A stretch of 64,000 nucleotides of DNA from Helichrysum umbraculigerum (GCA_949592205.1 CATIUR010000003.1:161313759-161377758); one strand, 5' to 3'; positions 46,441-58,997 are shown, counted from the stretch's first letter. Program-made: numbers and translations. Notes: generated from the letters alone by a model not told the origin.

Positions 46441-47699
46441 TGATACAAATGTTTATATTATAATTTATTTTAGTGAGTAACTTTAAGTCGACATATTTTT
46501 GCTGATGACACGACATAATTTTTTTTTAATTGAAATAGATATGTTTATCTAATGGGAGTAGCTTTGAACATACATTATTAAAAACGATTTATAACATTGA
46601 AAATATTAATTGAAAAAATAAACAACAAATTAAGAAGCAACACATAAAGATAAATGTTTAACATAATCAACTTAATGTGCAACGTTCAAACAATCAAAAT
46701 ATAGAAACTATAAAGTTTGCAAGTCATCGTCATCTTCAATAATAATAAGTGTTTCATATTGACCGTCATACCATCTAACTATCATACAAAACCAATGCAT
46801 ACAATTACACGTATATATGATATGACAATTCAAAAAACTTAGCAAGTAAAACATATTAGATTAATTGACCGGCAATTATATGACGATCAAGAAATTTGGT
46901 GTCATCAAAGTACTCAAATCTATTTGTTATTCTTTCAGTCCAACCATAATGGTGGAAACATGCATTGATCATCATAGTATGTGAAACCAAATTCCTTGTT
47001 AAAAATATTATTAGTTAATGATTAAGAAGAAAAAATACATCTATGTTTTTAAATGATGCAATATACTAAAAAAGTGTCCATCTTACATAATAATCATGTG
47101 AATGATCATCAACAACTCCTTTCCTTCAATACCATTAAGCATTAAACATTTTGGATATTGTAATGCATATATCATGCCATTTTAGTGATATATTAACGGT
47201 TTTCCTATATTTGCTTGACAACTATCTTGGAGAATCATCTACAATTACACCCTGTGAATAGTTTTAAAAAATAAAAATATATATAATTACCTCAACAATA
47301 GAAATAAACAAAAAATAACATGTTCGCAGTTATAATAATTATGGTAAACTGTTCTAAAGCATCCTTCACCAATCTTATTAGTATGATCAAAATATGAGTA
47401 TCAATTTGATTTGTCGAAGACCAAATAAATCGTCTGAAGTTCAAGTGTGCACAATAATGAAAACATACAATTACGAGCTAATCAAGTTAGATTATATTTA
47501 TACGAATTAAAAAATTTTAGCTGAAAAGACGATGCAAGTTATAAAAATTTTTGATTTGTTGAAGACCAAATAACCCGTATGTAGTTCAAGTGTGCACAAT
47601 ACCATTGAAAATGAAACTATACAATAGATTGAGATGACACTTTCAATCCATTTAATTATGAACTAATCAAGTTGGATTATATTTATGTAAAAAATTCAG
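46441..47699. other. Gene-free AT-rich stretch
   Basis: No coding feature. Two related segments near 47395-47470 and 47550-47680 share TTGAAGACCAAATAA and AAGTGTGCACAATA, so there is an old local duplication. Confidence 0.4.
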
Positions 47700-48140
47700 C
47701 TGAAAAGGCGAAGCGTCCCCAAATTCTTTATAAACCCACAACATCTTAAATCGTTTTTTTTATAACTATGTATAATTTTTATTTTTTGTTATGCTAAATT
47801 AGGTGTAGATTTATGCACATAAATGTAAATTACATATTTTGGTGCGTTTTATAAATTACTAACACATGTAAAAACCCCAAACCCCTAAACCATTTATCAT
47901 ACTAAACCCTAAACTCTACTAAACACTAAACCCCAAATCCTAACTAACCCTAAATTAAATATACAACCAAACAATAACACACATGTTAATAATGTGTAAA
48001 ACCTACCAAAAAGTGAAAAAAAAAACTCGTCGAAAATATACCTTGCAACATCTTAAATCGAAGAGAAAAAAACACTGAATTTTATGGTGTAATTTTTATA
48101 ATTTTTCGATTTGCCGTTTGTGAGATAATTAATTTACAAA
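47700..48140 (+). repeat. Dispersed repeat with telomere-like CCCTAAA tract, copy 1
   Basis: CCCTAAA-type units (about 47875-47960) are followed by a block (ATTAAATATACAACCAA ... GAATTTTATGGTGTAATTTTTAT ... CCGTTTGTGAGATAATTAATT). The block recurs at 62130-62315 and, inverted, at 52985-53175. Confidence 0.7.
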
Positions 48141-48494
48141 AAAATATTCAATATTCATTATTGTCATTAATATATCACCAATCAATAAATAGCTTACCAA
48201 ACATATAATATAAGGTTATTATAGTCTTTTTGTCATATTCTCTTCACTATTTAGGTAGTCATGTTTTTAAAGACTAAATCTATGGTTCACATTCGATTTA
48301 ATAACTCATTTAAGGGTTGAGATTAACTTAGACTACCTAATTTACACTCTATTATAATATATAGTGTAGATTATATAAAAAGAATACTTATGCTCCATAT
48401 CGCACATTTTCAAAATGTAGTCATATAGACACCCACTAATACTTTGTAATTTTTTTAATCTTAATATTATGCTAAGATACTCAATATAGACATC

Positions 48495-48676
48495 CAGGGG
48501 CGGAGCTAGGATATTTCGTATTGGGGGCAAATTTTTTTTTCTTTTTTTCTATCATTTTGGGGGGGCAAAACTCCAAAACTGTCACTAATAACCTTAAAAA
48601 TTTTATTTTTTCCACAATTCTAGATTTTTAGGGGAGGCGACTGCCCCCCCATGCCCCCCCTCTAGCTCCGCCCCTG
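48495..48676. mobile_element. hAT-type MITE (182 bp)
   Basis: Perfect 15-bp inverted ends CAGGGGCGGAGCTAG/CTAGCTCCGCCCCTG. The flanks TAGACATC (48487-48494) and TAGACACC (48677-48684) form an 8-bp duplication with one change. Confidence 0.92.
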
Positions 48677-48684
48677 TAGACACC

Positions 48685-50336
48685 CACCATGTAATACCCC
48701 CGTAATTTTTATCTAATGATAGATTAATAGTTTTGAGGATTTACATTACATAATTATATGGTTACAAAGCGTTAAATAAAAACTGATAGAAAACTCAAAG
48801 GATCAAACTTGTAAAGGTAGCTAAAGTGATACTAAAATCACCTCAATTAGCTTCGCTCTTATTACGTATTCGGTTATTGACCGACTTAAAATTTTGAATA
48901 CATTATATCCATATAATTTATAATTATTATATATCTATATCTAGTGTCATACGTACAGAATATTAACTGCACTTTATTTACAGAACAATGTGTTCAAATT
49001 GATCTATACCTATGACAACATTGTTGCTATGTATCATATGGGTGAAAATGAAAAAGTATTCAACTTATACGTTTCACACTACATGTTTAAAATTGACATA
49101 TATCAATGACAACATTGTGGCTATGTATCAATTTTTCACGGGTGATAATGAAAAAAGACTTGATATACTAATATGTGGTAAACATGATCACCCTAAAAAT
49201 GTTATGACAAATATTATACAAAGAGGTACCACAATAATATATATGATTGTATATGTTTGTTGTTTGACAATAGGTATTGCTTTGAAAAGGAAAAAAAAAG
49301 TAGGAAAGAGAAATAAATTATTATCTTAAAATATATTATCTGTTTTTTAACTTAGATAATACAATATAATTAATGTTATTTTATTATAAAATTTTAGAAG
49401 AATTGTAGAATTAAAGGAAAAAAATAGAAAGGAAGCAGATGGGCAAATACTAAATCATATACTGTTGCAATTTACGGTTCAATTAATGACATACGTTAAA
49501 TTTAATTGTGATATATAATTTTTTTAAAAAGTCTGTGTTTATATACGGGTTTAAAACCTAGTTTCTCAAAGAAAAGGTATATCACATATTCATTTGTGTC
49601 AACCGTTTCGTATTTCTCATGCAATTAATGAAGGAATTAAAGTGCAAATTATATCCCCGTTCAAGTAAGATATTGAAAACAAACGTTTATGAGATAAAAT
49701 AAAAAGCCGCCAATAACCCATTTTTTTTCCGTTTTATATTTCATTTTATTTTATTTTTTATTAAGAAAAGCATAATATTATATCTATCCTACGTTATAAT
49801 GATCGATTTGAACAAAAATCTCAAAATTACTTAGAAAAGAAAAGTAGTCAACTACCTTATACTCTTTTAATAAATATTTTATTTAACCATGAACCATCGT
49901 AAAGTTAAAGACAAATACAATTAATTAAAAGTTAATACATTATAATTAATTTCAGTTACAAAAGATATAACCTCATAATATTTAAATTATTTTTATTATT
50001 GATGTAACCAACATAATATAAAAACGGATATACAAATGTAAGTTATGATTTCCTTAATATATATATATTGGTGAAAATAGCGGATTGGTTTCAAGGGTTG
50101 ATGGGTAAAATTTTATATTACAAAAGCAAATATAGTTTTGTGGAGGGCCAGTAACTTGATCCTTGACCTGACTCTAGAACAAAAGTTAAACACTTTGGTG
50201 GTTCTGGCTCAGCAGGTTAACGGGTTAGAAATACCAACCAGAAACTATTATAATGATGGATATTGAAAGTAGGTTGTTTTGATATAAATATCGGTGGAAA
50301 TATAGCGGATTGGTTTCAAAGGTTGAGGAATAAAGA
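48685..50336. other. Gene-free stretch with local duplications
   Basis: The open frame at 49012-49329 consists of two imperfect copies of a TGACAACATTGTKGCTATGTATCA unit and is not considered a gene. A Helitron-like plus-strand end (ACGGGTTTAAAACCTAGT) lies at 49545-49562. An AGCGGATTGGTTTCAA segment occurs at about 50077 and 50300. Confidence 0.4.
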
Positions 50337-50550
50337 GTGCCCTTAGGGTAATGTTTAAGGTTTCCTAATTTAATTTATAAATACTTATAAAACACTATGT
50401 TTCCATGTTTATACTAGAATTCAAAATTAATATCATCATGAATATCACTAATTATGGAATGTCTTCAATGTAATTAAAGAAAATGAATGTTCGTTAAATA
50501 ATTTGGGTCTAAATTAGGAAACCTTAAACAGTGCCCTTAGGGCAGTGTTT
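50337..50550. mobile_element. Short TIR element (MITE-like)
   Basis: GTTTAAGGTTTCCTAATTTA (about 50353-50372) is inverted exactly at about 50511-50530. AGTGCCCTTAGGG lies directly outside on both sides in the same orientation and may be the target duplication or part of the ends. Confidence 0.5.
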
Positions 50551-51389
50551 ATCAAAACCCTAATTTTTATTACAAAAACAAACTTAGTGGTTTAACTTAT
50601 TTATTGGTAAATGAGTCAAAATGGTCTTCTATTTTGAAGAGTAAAGAGTATGAAACAGCTTGTAAAATCTTGTATATATCATTATCCTGAGGTCATAAAA
50701 TATGTGTAGATTCAGCTTTAGAATTTCATAATCATAATAAATGATGTGTAATGCTAACAATAAATGTTAAATGAAAATGAAAAATAATTATATTATTACA
50801 TGTAAATAAGAAACTTAAATTATTTTACATGTCAATGTTTACTTTGAAATTTTTTTACGTAAGTTACATACTTTTAACATTACGGACGTTGTCCTCTATT
50901 TCATTAGGGGTGTACATTAAATTTAGGTAAATCTAGACTTAGTGGTTTTATTTTAGTCAATAGTTATATTATATTTTATACATATATACGTTACTGTTGT
51001 TTCCAATATAATTTTGATGTCTCTTTAAATACTTAATAAGTTATTCCGTTTTTCAAATTGATACCATCGTCCAATTTTTAACTTTTTGATAAATATCAGC
51101 TAAAAGAAATTGGAAGGGCTTTTCTTATTCGTTCTATAAGCCCATTAGTCATTTATACGGACCCATACACTAGTAGTAGTATAGTTATATAAAAAAAAAG
51201 GAATCAATGTCAAAATTTGTGAAAATTAATGTCAAAATTTGTGAATACTACTAGAAAACAGAGGATGAAAAATGTAAATTAGCCTTATAAATAGATAGAA
51301 ACAGAAATACGTACAATATACTCCGTCCGTATCATTACCTCGCCTTCTTCGTTCGACTTGTTCCAAAAACAAAAAAAACCCTAATTACA
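50551..51389 (+). promoter_or_regulatory. Upstream region of first small acidic-protein gene
   Basis: About 50590-50690 repeats sequence found downstream of both small genes (TTATTTATTGGTAAATGAGT). The proximal 260 bases (51130-51389) match 53240-53473 and include CCTTATAAATAGATAG near 51281, a likely TATA box. Confidence 0.5.
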
Positions 51390-51863
51390 ATGTTGATTGA
51401 TGAAGAGAAATTCACAGCATGGCTAAAGTCGACGAGCCCGTCTCAGAGAGTGAAAGAGTGGAAAGAGATGTTGGAAGTCATTGGGTTTCATTGCCTACAT
51501 AGAAAAGACTTTATTACTGGAGATCATCTTAGATTTTATTCAGCTGATGAAGATGAAGATGACGATGACGATGAATCCGAAATGATGAAGAACATGATGA
51601 TGCTGAAGAATAGTGTAATTGAAACATCATCAACAACAACAACACCCGTTCAAACTCCTCTTCCTAGCCCTAGCCCCAGCCCCAGCCCTAGCCCTAAGCA
51701 CAAACAGAACCATCACATACGTTTTGAGTCTCTCTCAGATGAGGATGATGATGATGAATCGAGGAGGAAGAAGATGAAGATGCTAACTGAAACAACATCA
51801 TCATCATCTAGTGCATCCCCGGACTCTGCTAATAATCGCAACATCCGTTTTCTATATGATTAG
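51390..51863 (+). CDS. Small acidic Ser/Pro-rich protein, tandem paralogue 1 (157 aa)
   Basis: Family not recognised. Residues 1-50 are well conserved with the paralogue and look folded (LKSTSPSQRVKEWKEMLEVI, then a Cys-containing strand and GDHLRFYSADED). A run of Asp and Glu follows (about 52-62), then a Thr/Ser stretch. A Pro-Ser repeat of about eight units is encoded by AGCCCT/AGCCCC hexamers. A conserved basic end has RFESLSDE, KKMKML and IRFLYD. The stop is at 51861-51863. The first ATG follows a good leader about 90 bases from the TATA-like motif. The two copies differ mostly in the low-complexity parts, which supports constraint on the ends. No targeting signal seen. It could be a nuclear regulator, but that is a guess. 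Confidence 0.65.
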   Translation: MLIDEEKFTAWLKSTSPSQRVKEWKEMLEVIGFHCLHRKDFITGDHLRFYSADEDEDDDDDESEMMKNMMMLKNSVIETSSTTTTPVQTPLPSPSPSPSPSPKHKQNHHIRFESLSDEDDDDESRRKKMKMLTETTSSSSSASPDSANNRNIRFLYD

Positions 51864-52120
51864 TAGTTTTAGTATTAGTGCTTTTTAATTATTGTTCGTT
51901 TTTAATTGCCGTTGTTGATGTTGATGAACTTTGAATATGATATAAACCTCTGTTTGTTTGTTTTACATATGTGTGATTACTCTGTTGACCCATTAGCAAT
52001 GTAAATTGACCGAATCAACTTATTTATTGGTAAATGAGTAAAGAGTATGAAACAGCTTGTAAAAACTTGTATTTTCTTATTTCGTATTGATAATTTGAAG
52101 GATCAAGGATCATGTTGCAG

Positions 52121-52545
52121 ATAACTCCAGCCCATGATCCAAATGATTTTGAGGTTGGAAAGCGTCATAAACTGGAGTTCATTAACATTTTCACTGATGA
52201 CGGGAAGATAAATAGTAATGGTGGTTCAGATTTTGTAGGGATGCCACGTTTTGAGGCTCCTGTGGCGTGGCAGTAACCGAGGCTTTAAAGTCTAAGGTAT
52301 TCTTTCTTACATTGTATATGCCGTTGTAAATGTAATCCAGTTATATAAATATACCTAAGTTCTTTATGGGTACAGGGGCTGTATAAAGGGGAAGAGAAAA
52401 ATGAAATGCGGCTAGGCGGTTGTTCTAGAACCAACGACGTGCTATGCCCAAAGAGGCTCTTGATGCTGTCACGGATGACAGAAAACAACAAAATTGATAT
52501 AATTCCAAAGCAATATGTTGCTGAATGGAGAAGGCAATATCGTAA
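52121..52545 (+). pseudogene. Captured fragment of cytosolic-type valyl-tRNA synthetase
   Basis: Exon-like block 52121-52296 encodes ITPAHDPNDFEVGKRH and GMPRF, which are family signatures. A frameshift lies before AVTEALKSK. GT at 52297 and AG at 52374-52375 keep an intron. Block 52376-52545 encodes GLYKG, NEMRLGGCSRTND and, after a second frameshift, IPKQYVAEWRR. The retained intron shows DNA-level capture, not a processed copy. The flanking host gene parts are absent, so this is a transposon-carried or duplicated scrap with no function expected. Confidence 0.85.
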
Positions 52546-52627
52546 CTGATGGTATACTGGGTCAAATATTTGTAGGAAATCTTACGGCGCTGCTTCCTAT
52601 AATGTTAAACGAAATTGAAAATAATTA

Positions 52628-52891
52628 CTCCCTCCGTCCCAAATTGTTTGTCCACTATACTATTTATATTTGTCCCAAAATTATTGTCCACTTCTAAAAA
52701 TAAATATGCATTAATGATTAGATTTTCCATATTACCCTTAACTTTAAAACTACACATACTTCAAAGAAAACAATTTAATTAATGATTGAGGGTTAAAGTT
52801 GTCATTATACCAAGGTCAAACCTTCATTTAATGTGATTTTCTTAATATGTGTGTTTTCAACTATGTGACAAACAATTTGGGACGGAGGGAG
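52628..52891. mobile_element. Stowaway MITE (264 bp)
   Basis: The inverted ends begin CTCCCTCCGTCCCAAATTGT and match over about 25 bp. TA lies on both sides (52626-52627 and 52892-52893). It sits just beyond the valyl-tRNA synthetase fragment. Confidence 0.93.
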
Positions 52892-52974
52892 TATATTATT
52901 TATATTATTACATGTAAATAAGAAACTTAGAGTGAAGTTTTAATGAGAATGCGATTTTTTGTGAGAATGGATAA

Positions 52975-53210
52975 ACCAAGCAGAAAGCGCTACGCGTCAC
53001 AAAACCCACTTTCCTCACGTTTTTTAAACTTCAATATCTCAAACGTTAAATCGAAAAATCATAAAAATTGCACCATAAATATCATCATTTTTTTCTCTTA
53101 TATTTATCATCTCACAAGGTATACTTTCGACGATTTTTTTTAATTTTATAAATTATACAAAATTAGTAATACATGTGTTACTAACTAGTATCATATTTGA
53201 ATAAAATGTT
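52975..53210 (-). repeat. Dispersed repeat, copy 2 (inverted, without telomere-like tract)
   Basis: In reverse complement it matches the block after the telomere-like tract in copies 1 and 3 (for example TTTATGGTGCAATTTTTAT and GTCGAAAGTATACCTT). Confidence 0.65.
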
Positions 53211-53473
53211 TTTGACAAGCAAAACTCATTCGTGCTAGGATGATGTAGGGCTTTTAACCCCCTTAGTTATTTATACGGACCGTAACACTAGTAGTAGTTG
53301 TATAAAAAAAAGAGAATGAATGAAAATTTGTGAATACATAGGGATGAAAATTGTAAATTAGCCTTATAAATAGATAGAAACAGAAATACGTACAATATAC
53401 TCCGTCCGTATCATTACCTCGCCCCTTCTTCGTTCGACTTGTTCCCAAAAACAAAAAAACCCTAATTACAAAA

Positions 53474-53923
53474 ATGTTGATTGATGAAGAGAAATTCACA
53501 GAATGGCTAAAGTCGACGAGCCCGTCTCAGAGAGTGAAAGATTGGAAAGAGATGTTGGAAGTCATTGGGTATCGTTGCGTATATATAAAAGACTTTATTA
53601 GTGGAGATCATCTTAGATTTTATTCTGCTGATGAAGATGACGATGACGATGAATCCGAAATCAACTACGAGAAGAACATAATGATGCTGAAGAATAGTGT
53701 AATTGAAACATCAACAACAACAACAACAACAACAACAACATCCGATCTTCAAACTCCTCCTAGCCCTAGCCCTAGCCCTATCCCTAAGCACAAACAAAAC
53801 CGTCACATACATTTTGAATCTCTCTCGGATGATGCTGATGAATCGAGAAAGAAGATGAAGATGTTAACCGAAACAACAACATCACCATCTAATCGCCACA
53901 TCCGTTTTCTAGATGATGAGTAG
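53474..53923 (+). CDS. Small acidic Ser/Pro-rich protein, tandem paralogue 2 (149 aa)
   Basis: Paralogue of the gene at 51390. It has the same promoter, the same 45-residue N-terminal block (SPSQRVKDWKEMLEVIGYRC), an acidic run, a Thr repeat encoded by ACA triplets, a shorter Ser-Pro repeat, and the end HIHFESLSD ... HIRFLDDE. The repeat region between the acidic run and the C-terminus differs in length. The stop TAG merges into a (TATTAG)n run of about seven units (53921-53966). The spacing of 2.08 kb and shared 3' flanks show a segmental tandem duplication. Function unknown. Confidence 0.65.
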   Translation: MLIDEEKFTEWLKSTSPSQRVKDWKEMLEVIGYRCVYIKDFISGDHLRFYSADEDDDDDESEINYEKNIMMLKNSVIETSTTTTTTTTTSDLQTPPSPSPSPIPKHKQNRHIHFESLSDDADESRKKMKMLTETTTSPSNRHIRFLDDE

Positions 53924-53966
53924 TATTAGTATTAGTATTAGTATTAGTATTAGTATTAGTATTAGT
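53921..53966. repeat. TATTAG hexamer microsatellite
   Basis: About seven hexamers start at the stop codon of the upstream gene. The paralogue has a single TAGTATTAG, so the run expanded after duplication. Confidence 0.9.
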
Positions 53967-54369
53967 GCCTTTACGTTTTGCATGTTGTTGATGAACTTGA
54001 TCTCCAATATAATATCTGTTTGTTTTTAACAATTGTTCGTTGTTAATTGCTTTTACGTTTTACATGTTGTTGATGAACTTGGAATATAATATAATATTTG
54101 TTTGTTTCTAATATGGGTGCTTACTGTGATTACAAAAACGATGGCATCACAAAATTGATTAAACACTGTTTGTTAATTAAGCGATTAGGATTTTTGTGGA
54201 TGACTGACCTTCAACCCGGTTGACCCATTAGCGATGTAACTTGACCGAATCAACTTATTTATTGGTAAATGAGTCAAAATGATCTTCTCTTTTGAAGAGT
54301 AAAGAGTATGAAACAGCTTGTAAAAATCTTGTATTTTCTTAATTCGTATTGATAATTTGAAGGATCAAG

Positions 54370-55438
54370 TGGGTATTATAACATCTGATGAGGTTATGCT
54401 TTTAATTATAATATGTAACTGCTACAACGGATAAAAGCTTCAGGGGACGATTGGCAGTCATGAAGCTCCAACTTTAATAAACGGATAAAGAGGTAGAACT
54501 TTTCTGTATATGTTTGCAAGCATCTACGTATTACATGTCTTTGAGTTCAAGGTTGTAGAAGTTTCTCTTGAGGCTGGTTGTATTAGTTAAACACACACAT
54601 TTGTTGCATTACTTTGTTGTATTACTCACATGATTCTACAATTTATAGGTGTCAACCTTTTATATCAATGGTAAATATGATATGACTGAAGTTCTACTTT
54701 ATGTATATGATTGTATGGCCTTGAAATATAAGTTAATTCATTTTCTTCAAAAGGTTATCTTGGACATTCTTATCAAAGATACTCAAACACCTTCAAGAAA
54801 ATTATCATTTTATCTCAAAGATGCTTCTACCCCTCCTGTTAAGGTACAATTTTAGCTAGATCATATGTATTTATGCATCCTGTGTGCATGTGCATGTGCA
54901 TGTGTTTTTTTATTATTTATTATTATTAGTTGATGGCCTATATGTATGCATATGTATGTTATGTGTAACAATAAGAAAACAGACAATGTTGGTTTGCATC
55001 CAAGCAATTTCTTTGATTACCTGGTTGGAAGTTAATTATCATGATATAATAAATTATTGATTAGTGTTTCATTTCAACGAAAGAAGTTTAGTTAGAAAAG
55101 TCATGGGTAAGTTACTTTCAACTTAAACATACATAGAATAACAAATGAGAGATTTAGTTTGACTGAAGTCAAATTTAAGTGACTATAAATCTTGTGAAGT
55201 TGAATTGAACTTTGAAGATTAAAAATAATTCTTACAAAAGTTTTGACTTTTTAAGTAAAAGCTAATTAGTGCTTTTTAACTTACAGATTAACATGAGAAT
55301 ATAAAAGTGGATTAAAGTTTGTAGTAAGTACTAATAAAACATCAATTATGAAGATCAAGATTTGGGCTTAATAAGTAGTCAAAGCATATGTTTTTGGTTC
55401 TATTTTAACTAAAACTTTAAATGAATTTACATTCTTCC
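54370..55438 (+). other. Exon-like fragment of unknown origin and spacer
   Basis: An open block at about 54649-54843 (STFYINGKYDMTEVLLY ... DTQTPSRKLSFYLKDA) ends at a donor-like AAG|GTACAA, as a captured exon would. I do not recognise it. The rest shows no coding character; GCATGTGCATGT repeats lie near 54885. Confidence 0.4.
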
Positions 55439-55812
55439 AGGTGGCTTTGGATTTGACCCACTTGGTCTTTCAGACCGAGAAGGAACTGGAAAATTTATTG
55501 AGGCTAAATTGCTAGCTTATGGATAAGTTTGGGTCAGCCCCTCCCATGGTTCAAAACTGGTGTCAAAAGCTACATAAAACAGTATTTGTACTAGAGATGG
55601 CACTTATGGGCTTTACAGAACACAGAAGACTCCAAGATTGGTACAACCCCTATTAATGGGAAAGCAATATTCGGGTTTGGAAAAATGCTTTATTGGGTCA
55701 GGTGACCCATCGTACCCATTAGGATTCGCTCAAGATGAGAAGCCAATGAAGGATTTGAAGCTAAAAGAGATCAAGAATAGTAACTTCGTTATGTTAGCTT
55801 TGAATGTATGAA
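55439..55812 (+). pseudogene. Fragment of photosystem I chlorophyll a/b-binding protein (LHCA3-like)
   Basis: Decayed pieces encode GFDPLGLSD, EGTGKFIE, LAYG, PWFKTGV, FVLEMALMGFTEHRR, QDWYNP, SGDPSYP and MKDLKLKEIKN in family order, split by stops and frameshifts. Internal parts such as the first transmembrane helix are deleted. Known: LHCA3 binds chlorophyll in the PSI antenna in thylakoids. This copy cannot make it. An acceptor-like TTCCAG precedes it, so it was copied from genomic DNA. Confidence 0.88.
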
Positions 55813-56220
55813 ACCAAGGTTGAAGCCTTTGGGGTTAAACTGGAACCATGTGTAAATGATTCAAAGTCAATGATGGAGAGCTTGGTGGTGCCGAATGGGT
55901 AATGGGTCGATCAGTAAATTGGATTGTTGGGGCTGTTTTGGGTATAATGGGGGAAACGGGTCAAACAGTCCACATGACTTCTGATACGTTCCATTCTCTG
56001 AAGCATCAATTATTATATTGACTTAGCTTCATGGTAATGAGTTAAGAATGCTAAGTTGTGTTGGGGCTGTTGCGGGTATATGTGGGGGAAACGGGTCAAA
56101 CAGTCCACATGACTTCTGATACGTTCCATGGTAATGACTTAAGAATGCTAAGTTGTGTTCTCGGGGTTCCTGTTAAGAATGCATCAATTATCCTACTGAC
56201 TTACCTTTTAGGTGCTATAT
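55813..56220 (+). pseudogene. Unidentified gene fragment with internal duplication
   Basis: A segment containing GGGGAAACGGGTCAAACAGT and ACATGACTTCTGATACGTTC occurs twice (about 55926-56045 and 56063-56160). Frames such as GETGQTVHMTSDTFH are open briefly. Not recognised; probably another captured scrap. Confidence 0.4.
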
Positions 56221-56635
56221 GATTAGGTAATTTTTATTAAATATTTTCCATAGCGTACATCAACGTTATAGTCTTTTTATGTTCAGCTGTATGCTGATTT
56301 TCAATCATCTCAAAGTGGTTTTCAAATTGTAAAAATCTCATACGGAAGGTTGCCATTTTTTTTTATTCTTTTACTCATGATGGCTATATGTTTGTTACTT
56401 TTTGTAAGGTATTCTATATGGTAGTATCGTTATACAACCAGCCCATTAAAAAAAAAGTAACATATTACCCCTAGCATTCATGTAAACAATATAATAAAAA
56501 AATGCTTTCTAACTTACATGGTTTAAATTTTATATATAATTACTTTAACAAAAAGTACTTAGTTACTTACTAAATTAAAATTTAACAAAACTAATCAAAA
56601 CATCAATTAACTTAAAATTATTTCTTAACAAAGAT

Positions 56636-56661
56636 CGCGTTGTCGCGAGTCTTTTATCTAG
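56636..56661 (+). mobile_element. Helitron 3' end, plus strand
   Basis: The stem TCGCG/CGCGA with loop TTGT is followed by GTCTTTTAT and CTAG, then T. It closely resembles the end at 60995-61021. It may be the terminus of the transposon that carried the LHCA3 and other fragments; the 5' end was not found. Confidence 0.65.
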
Positions 56662-57621
56662 TTTCGATTTAAAACAAAATAAATTACTATAATGCCCATA
56701 TATGATTATCTCCATCTTAAAAAATTACTTAACTTCCATCTTATAGATTTTCCAATTAAATCATAAATAAATGATAGTATCTTTTACAAGCAACATAATT
56801 ATTTTTCAACGTACATGTAAGACGAACCGAATCCTTACGAAACCTCATACACACAATGATTATTAGACATTCAATAACATGTGATTCCTAAACACATTAA
56901 CGGGACATAATGCTGGTATTAAAAATAAAAACATAAAGAAATTTAAAATATAATGCATTTTCCGTGTATTTTTCCTGAATAAAAAATATTAATATAATTA
57001 GGAAGAAATTTAAAACTCACAAAAGAGGGAATATCAATATAGAGACAAAATAAATATACCCCGACGTAAAAAAACCCTCAAAAAAACCCCAACTGTATAT
57101 ATCGGTTCCTCAACCTCACAAATCTCTAGTTATACACAATTCATCTTTCTCATCGGTTGCTTCAACTTCAAACCTTGGTAAGTTTGCATAAATATTTGCA
57201 AAATCCCACCTTTCTTGTAATTTTTGCAGTAATTTGTAGTGGGTATTAATCAATTTTATGTTTTTGTATATATATGTTAAGGATTTGATCTATTTTTGTT
57301 TCTTTGCCCTGGGTTTTATTTGCACTTGAAATTAGAGAATCCCATTTAATCATATAATCTGAATACAGTTTGGTGGGTTTGTTAGTTTAAGGTTTAAATA
57401 AGGGGGCTTTAATTGAAATGTACCTTTTTTCAATACATAGTTGGATTTTGTAGAAATTTTGTTGCAATAATAAGTTGTAAGTGTTTGGCTGTAACTGTTT
57501 ATCATTGTGATTATATATATTTAGGTCAAAGTAATCAGTTCTTAAGAAGCATGTTAATAGTTTCTGACTGATTATTGAGATAATTGTAAGCATATGAATA
57601 TTGGATACTGAATTATCAAGT

Positions 57622-57764
<143 letters not shown>

Positions 57765-58997
57765 CTATAAATAATAAAATTAAAATATACTTAAAGCAAA
57801 ATAGCTTGGGGCAATCCCAACCCTTAATTGCTTTTTTCCATTTTGATCCGACGATTAAGATTACTTTAATGATTGTTAATAAAATATTAACCCCTAGGCC
57901 CCTAATAAAATATTAACTTAAATTAAATATTAATTAAAAAATAAAATAATCGGCTAATCAATAATATTAATTAAATGTTAATTAATTAAAAAAATCGTAT
58001 AATAATCTTTTAAAACTCTTTTAAATAAATAAGAGATTTTGAGACTTTCATTGATAACCACGATTACATTTTTCCTATTTGATCTTTAAAAAGTTAACAA
58101 ATTAAAAATAATAAAATCGGTCAACCAATATCTTTTAAATATAGTACATATTTATATTTATATTTCCTAATTCTTCTGAATCTAATTCAAACTCAATATT
58201 TATCCTTCTTCTCAAACTCTGGGAACGTGACCCTCAGGCCTCAGCAATATACCGATCGTATCATGGAAAAAGGTAAATCACTTTTGAATTCAAGCTACAG
58301 TTGTTAAGAATTCTTTTTCTTTATGTCGAACATATACTTTTTATCGAGCTTTTTGAGATTCGATAACAATGGCAGAAGAAGAAATTAAACAACTTAAAAT
58401 CAAGGATGAAACAGCCAATGTACGTATTTTTTCGTCTTTTTTTTACAATCCGTTTTTGTTTTTTTTTGGTAAAGAATTCGTTTGTGTTTTTGTTTATGGT
58501 TGTGTTGGATTGTATTGAATTATGTTTCTGGTGAGTGGTTTTAATTTATGTTGTACATGTATACGTCATTTAAAGACCACTTATGAAAAGTACATGTACT
58601 CTCTGCGTTCCTTTTATTTTTATGTTAATATCAAATAATTAAACCTCCTTTTGTGAATTCAGCTTTAATATTGATATGTTTAAAAGCTTTAATTTTCAAG
58701 AGTTCATGTGAACCTTGAAAATAAATACGAACTAATCAATAGTTAAATAACAAAAGGGGCATCTTAAAGGAAAACAAAAGTAGAGTCACTTTAATGTTGC
58801 CATGACATAAATTCATCACATTAACTTCATACACGTGTTGCATACTCAAAGAATCTGGTGCATATATTCTCATATGATGGTGATGATGATATACGACTGC
58901 GCTTAGATGTTGGTGTTTATAGTACTATTAGTTTTCTATTAGATTTGTATGACTATATATGTAATCATTAACTTTCACTGGATTTGGTTAATCCAGA

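Noticed and set aside
48342..48530. Minus-strand open frame beginning MPPIRNILAPP
   Set aside because: It starts inside the hAT MITE and has no domain; the resemblance to gag starts is fortuitous.
49012..49329. A 105-residue open frame with a hydrophobic end
   Set aside because: It is made of two imperfect copies of one repeat unit in AT-rich DNA, with no homology recognised.
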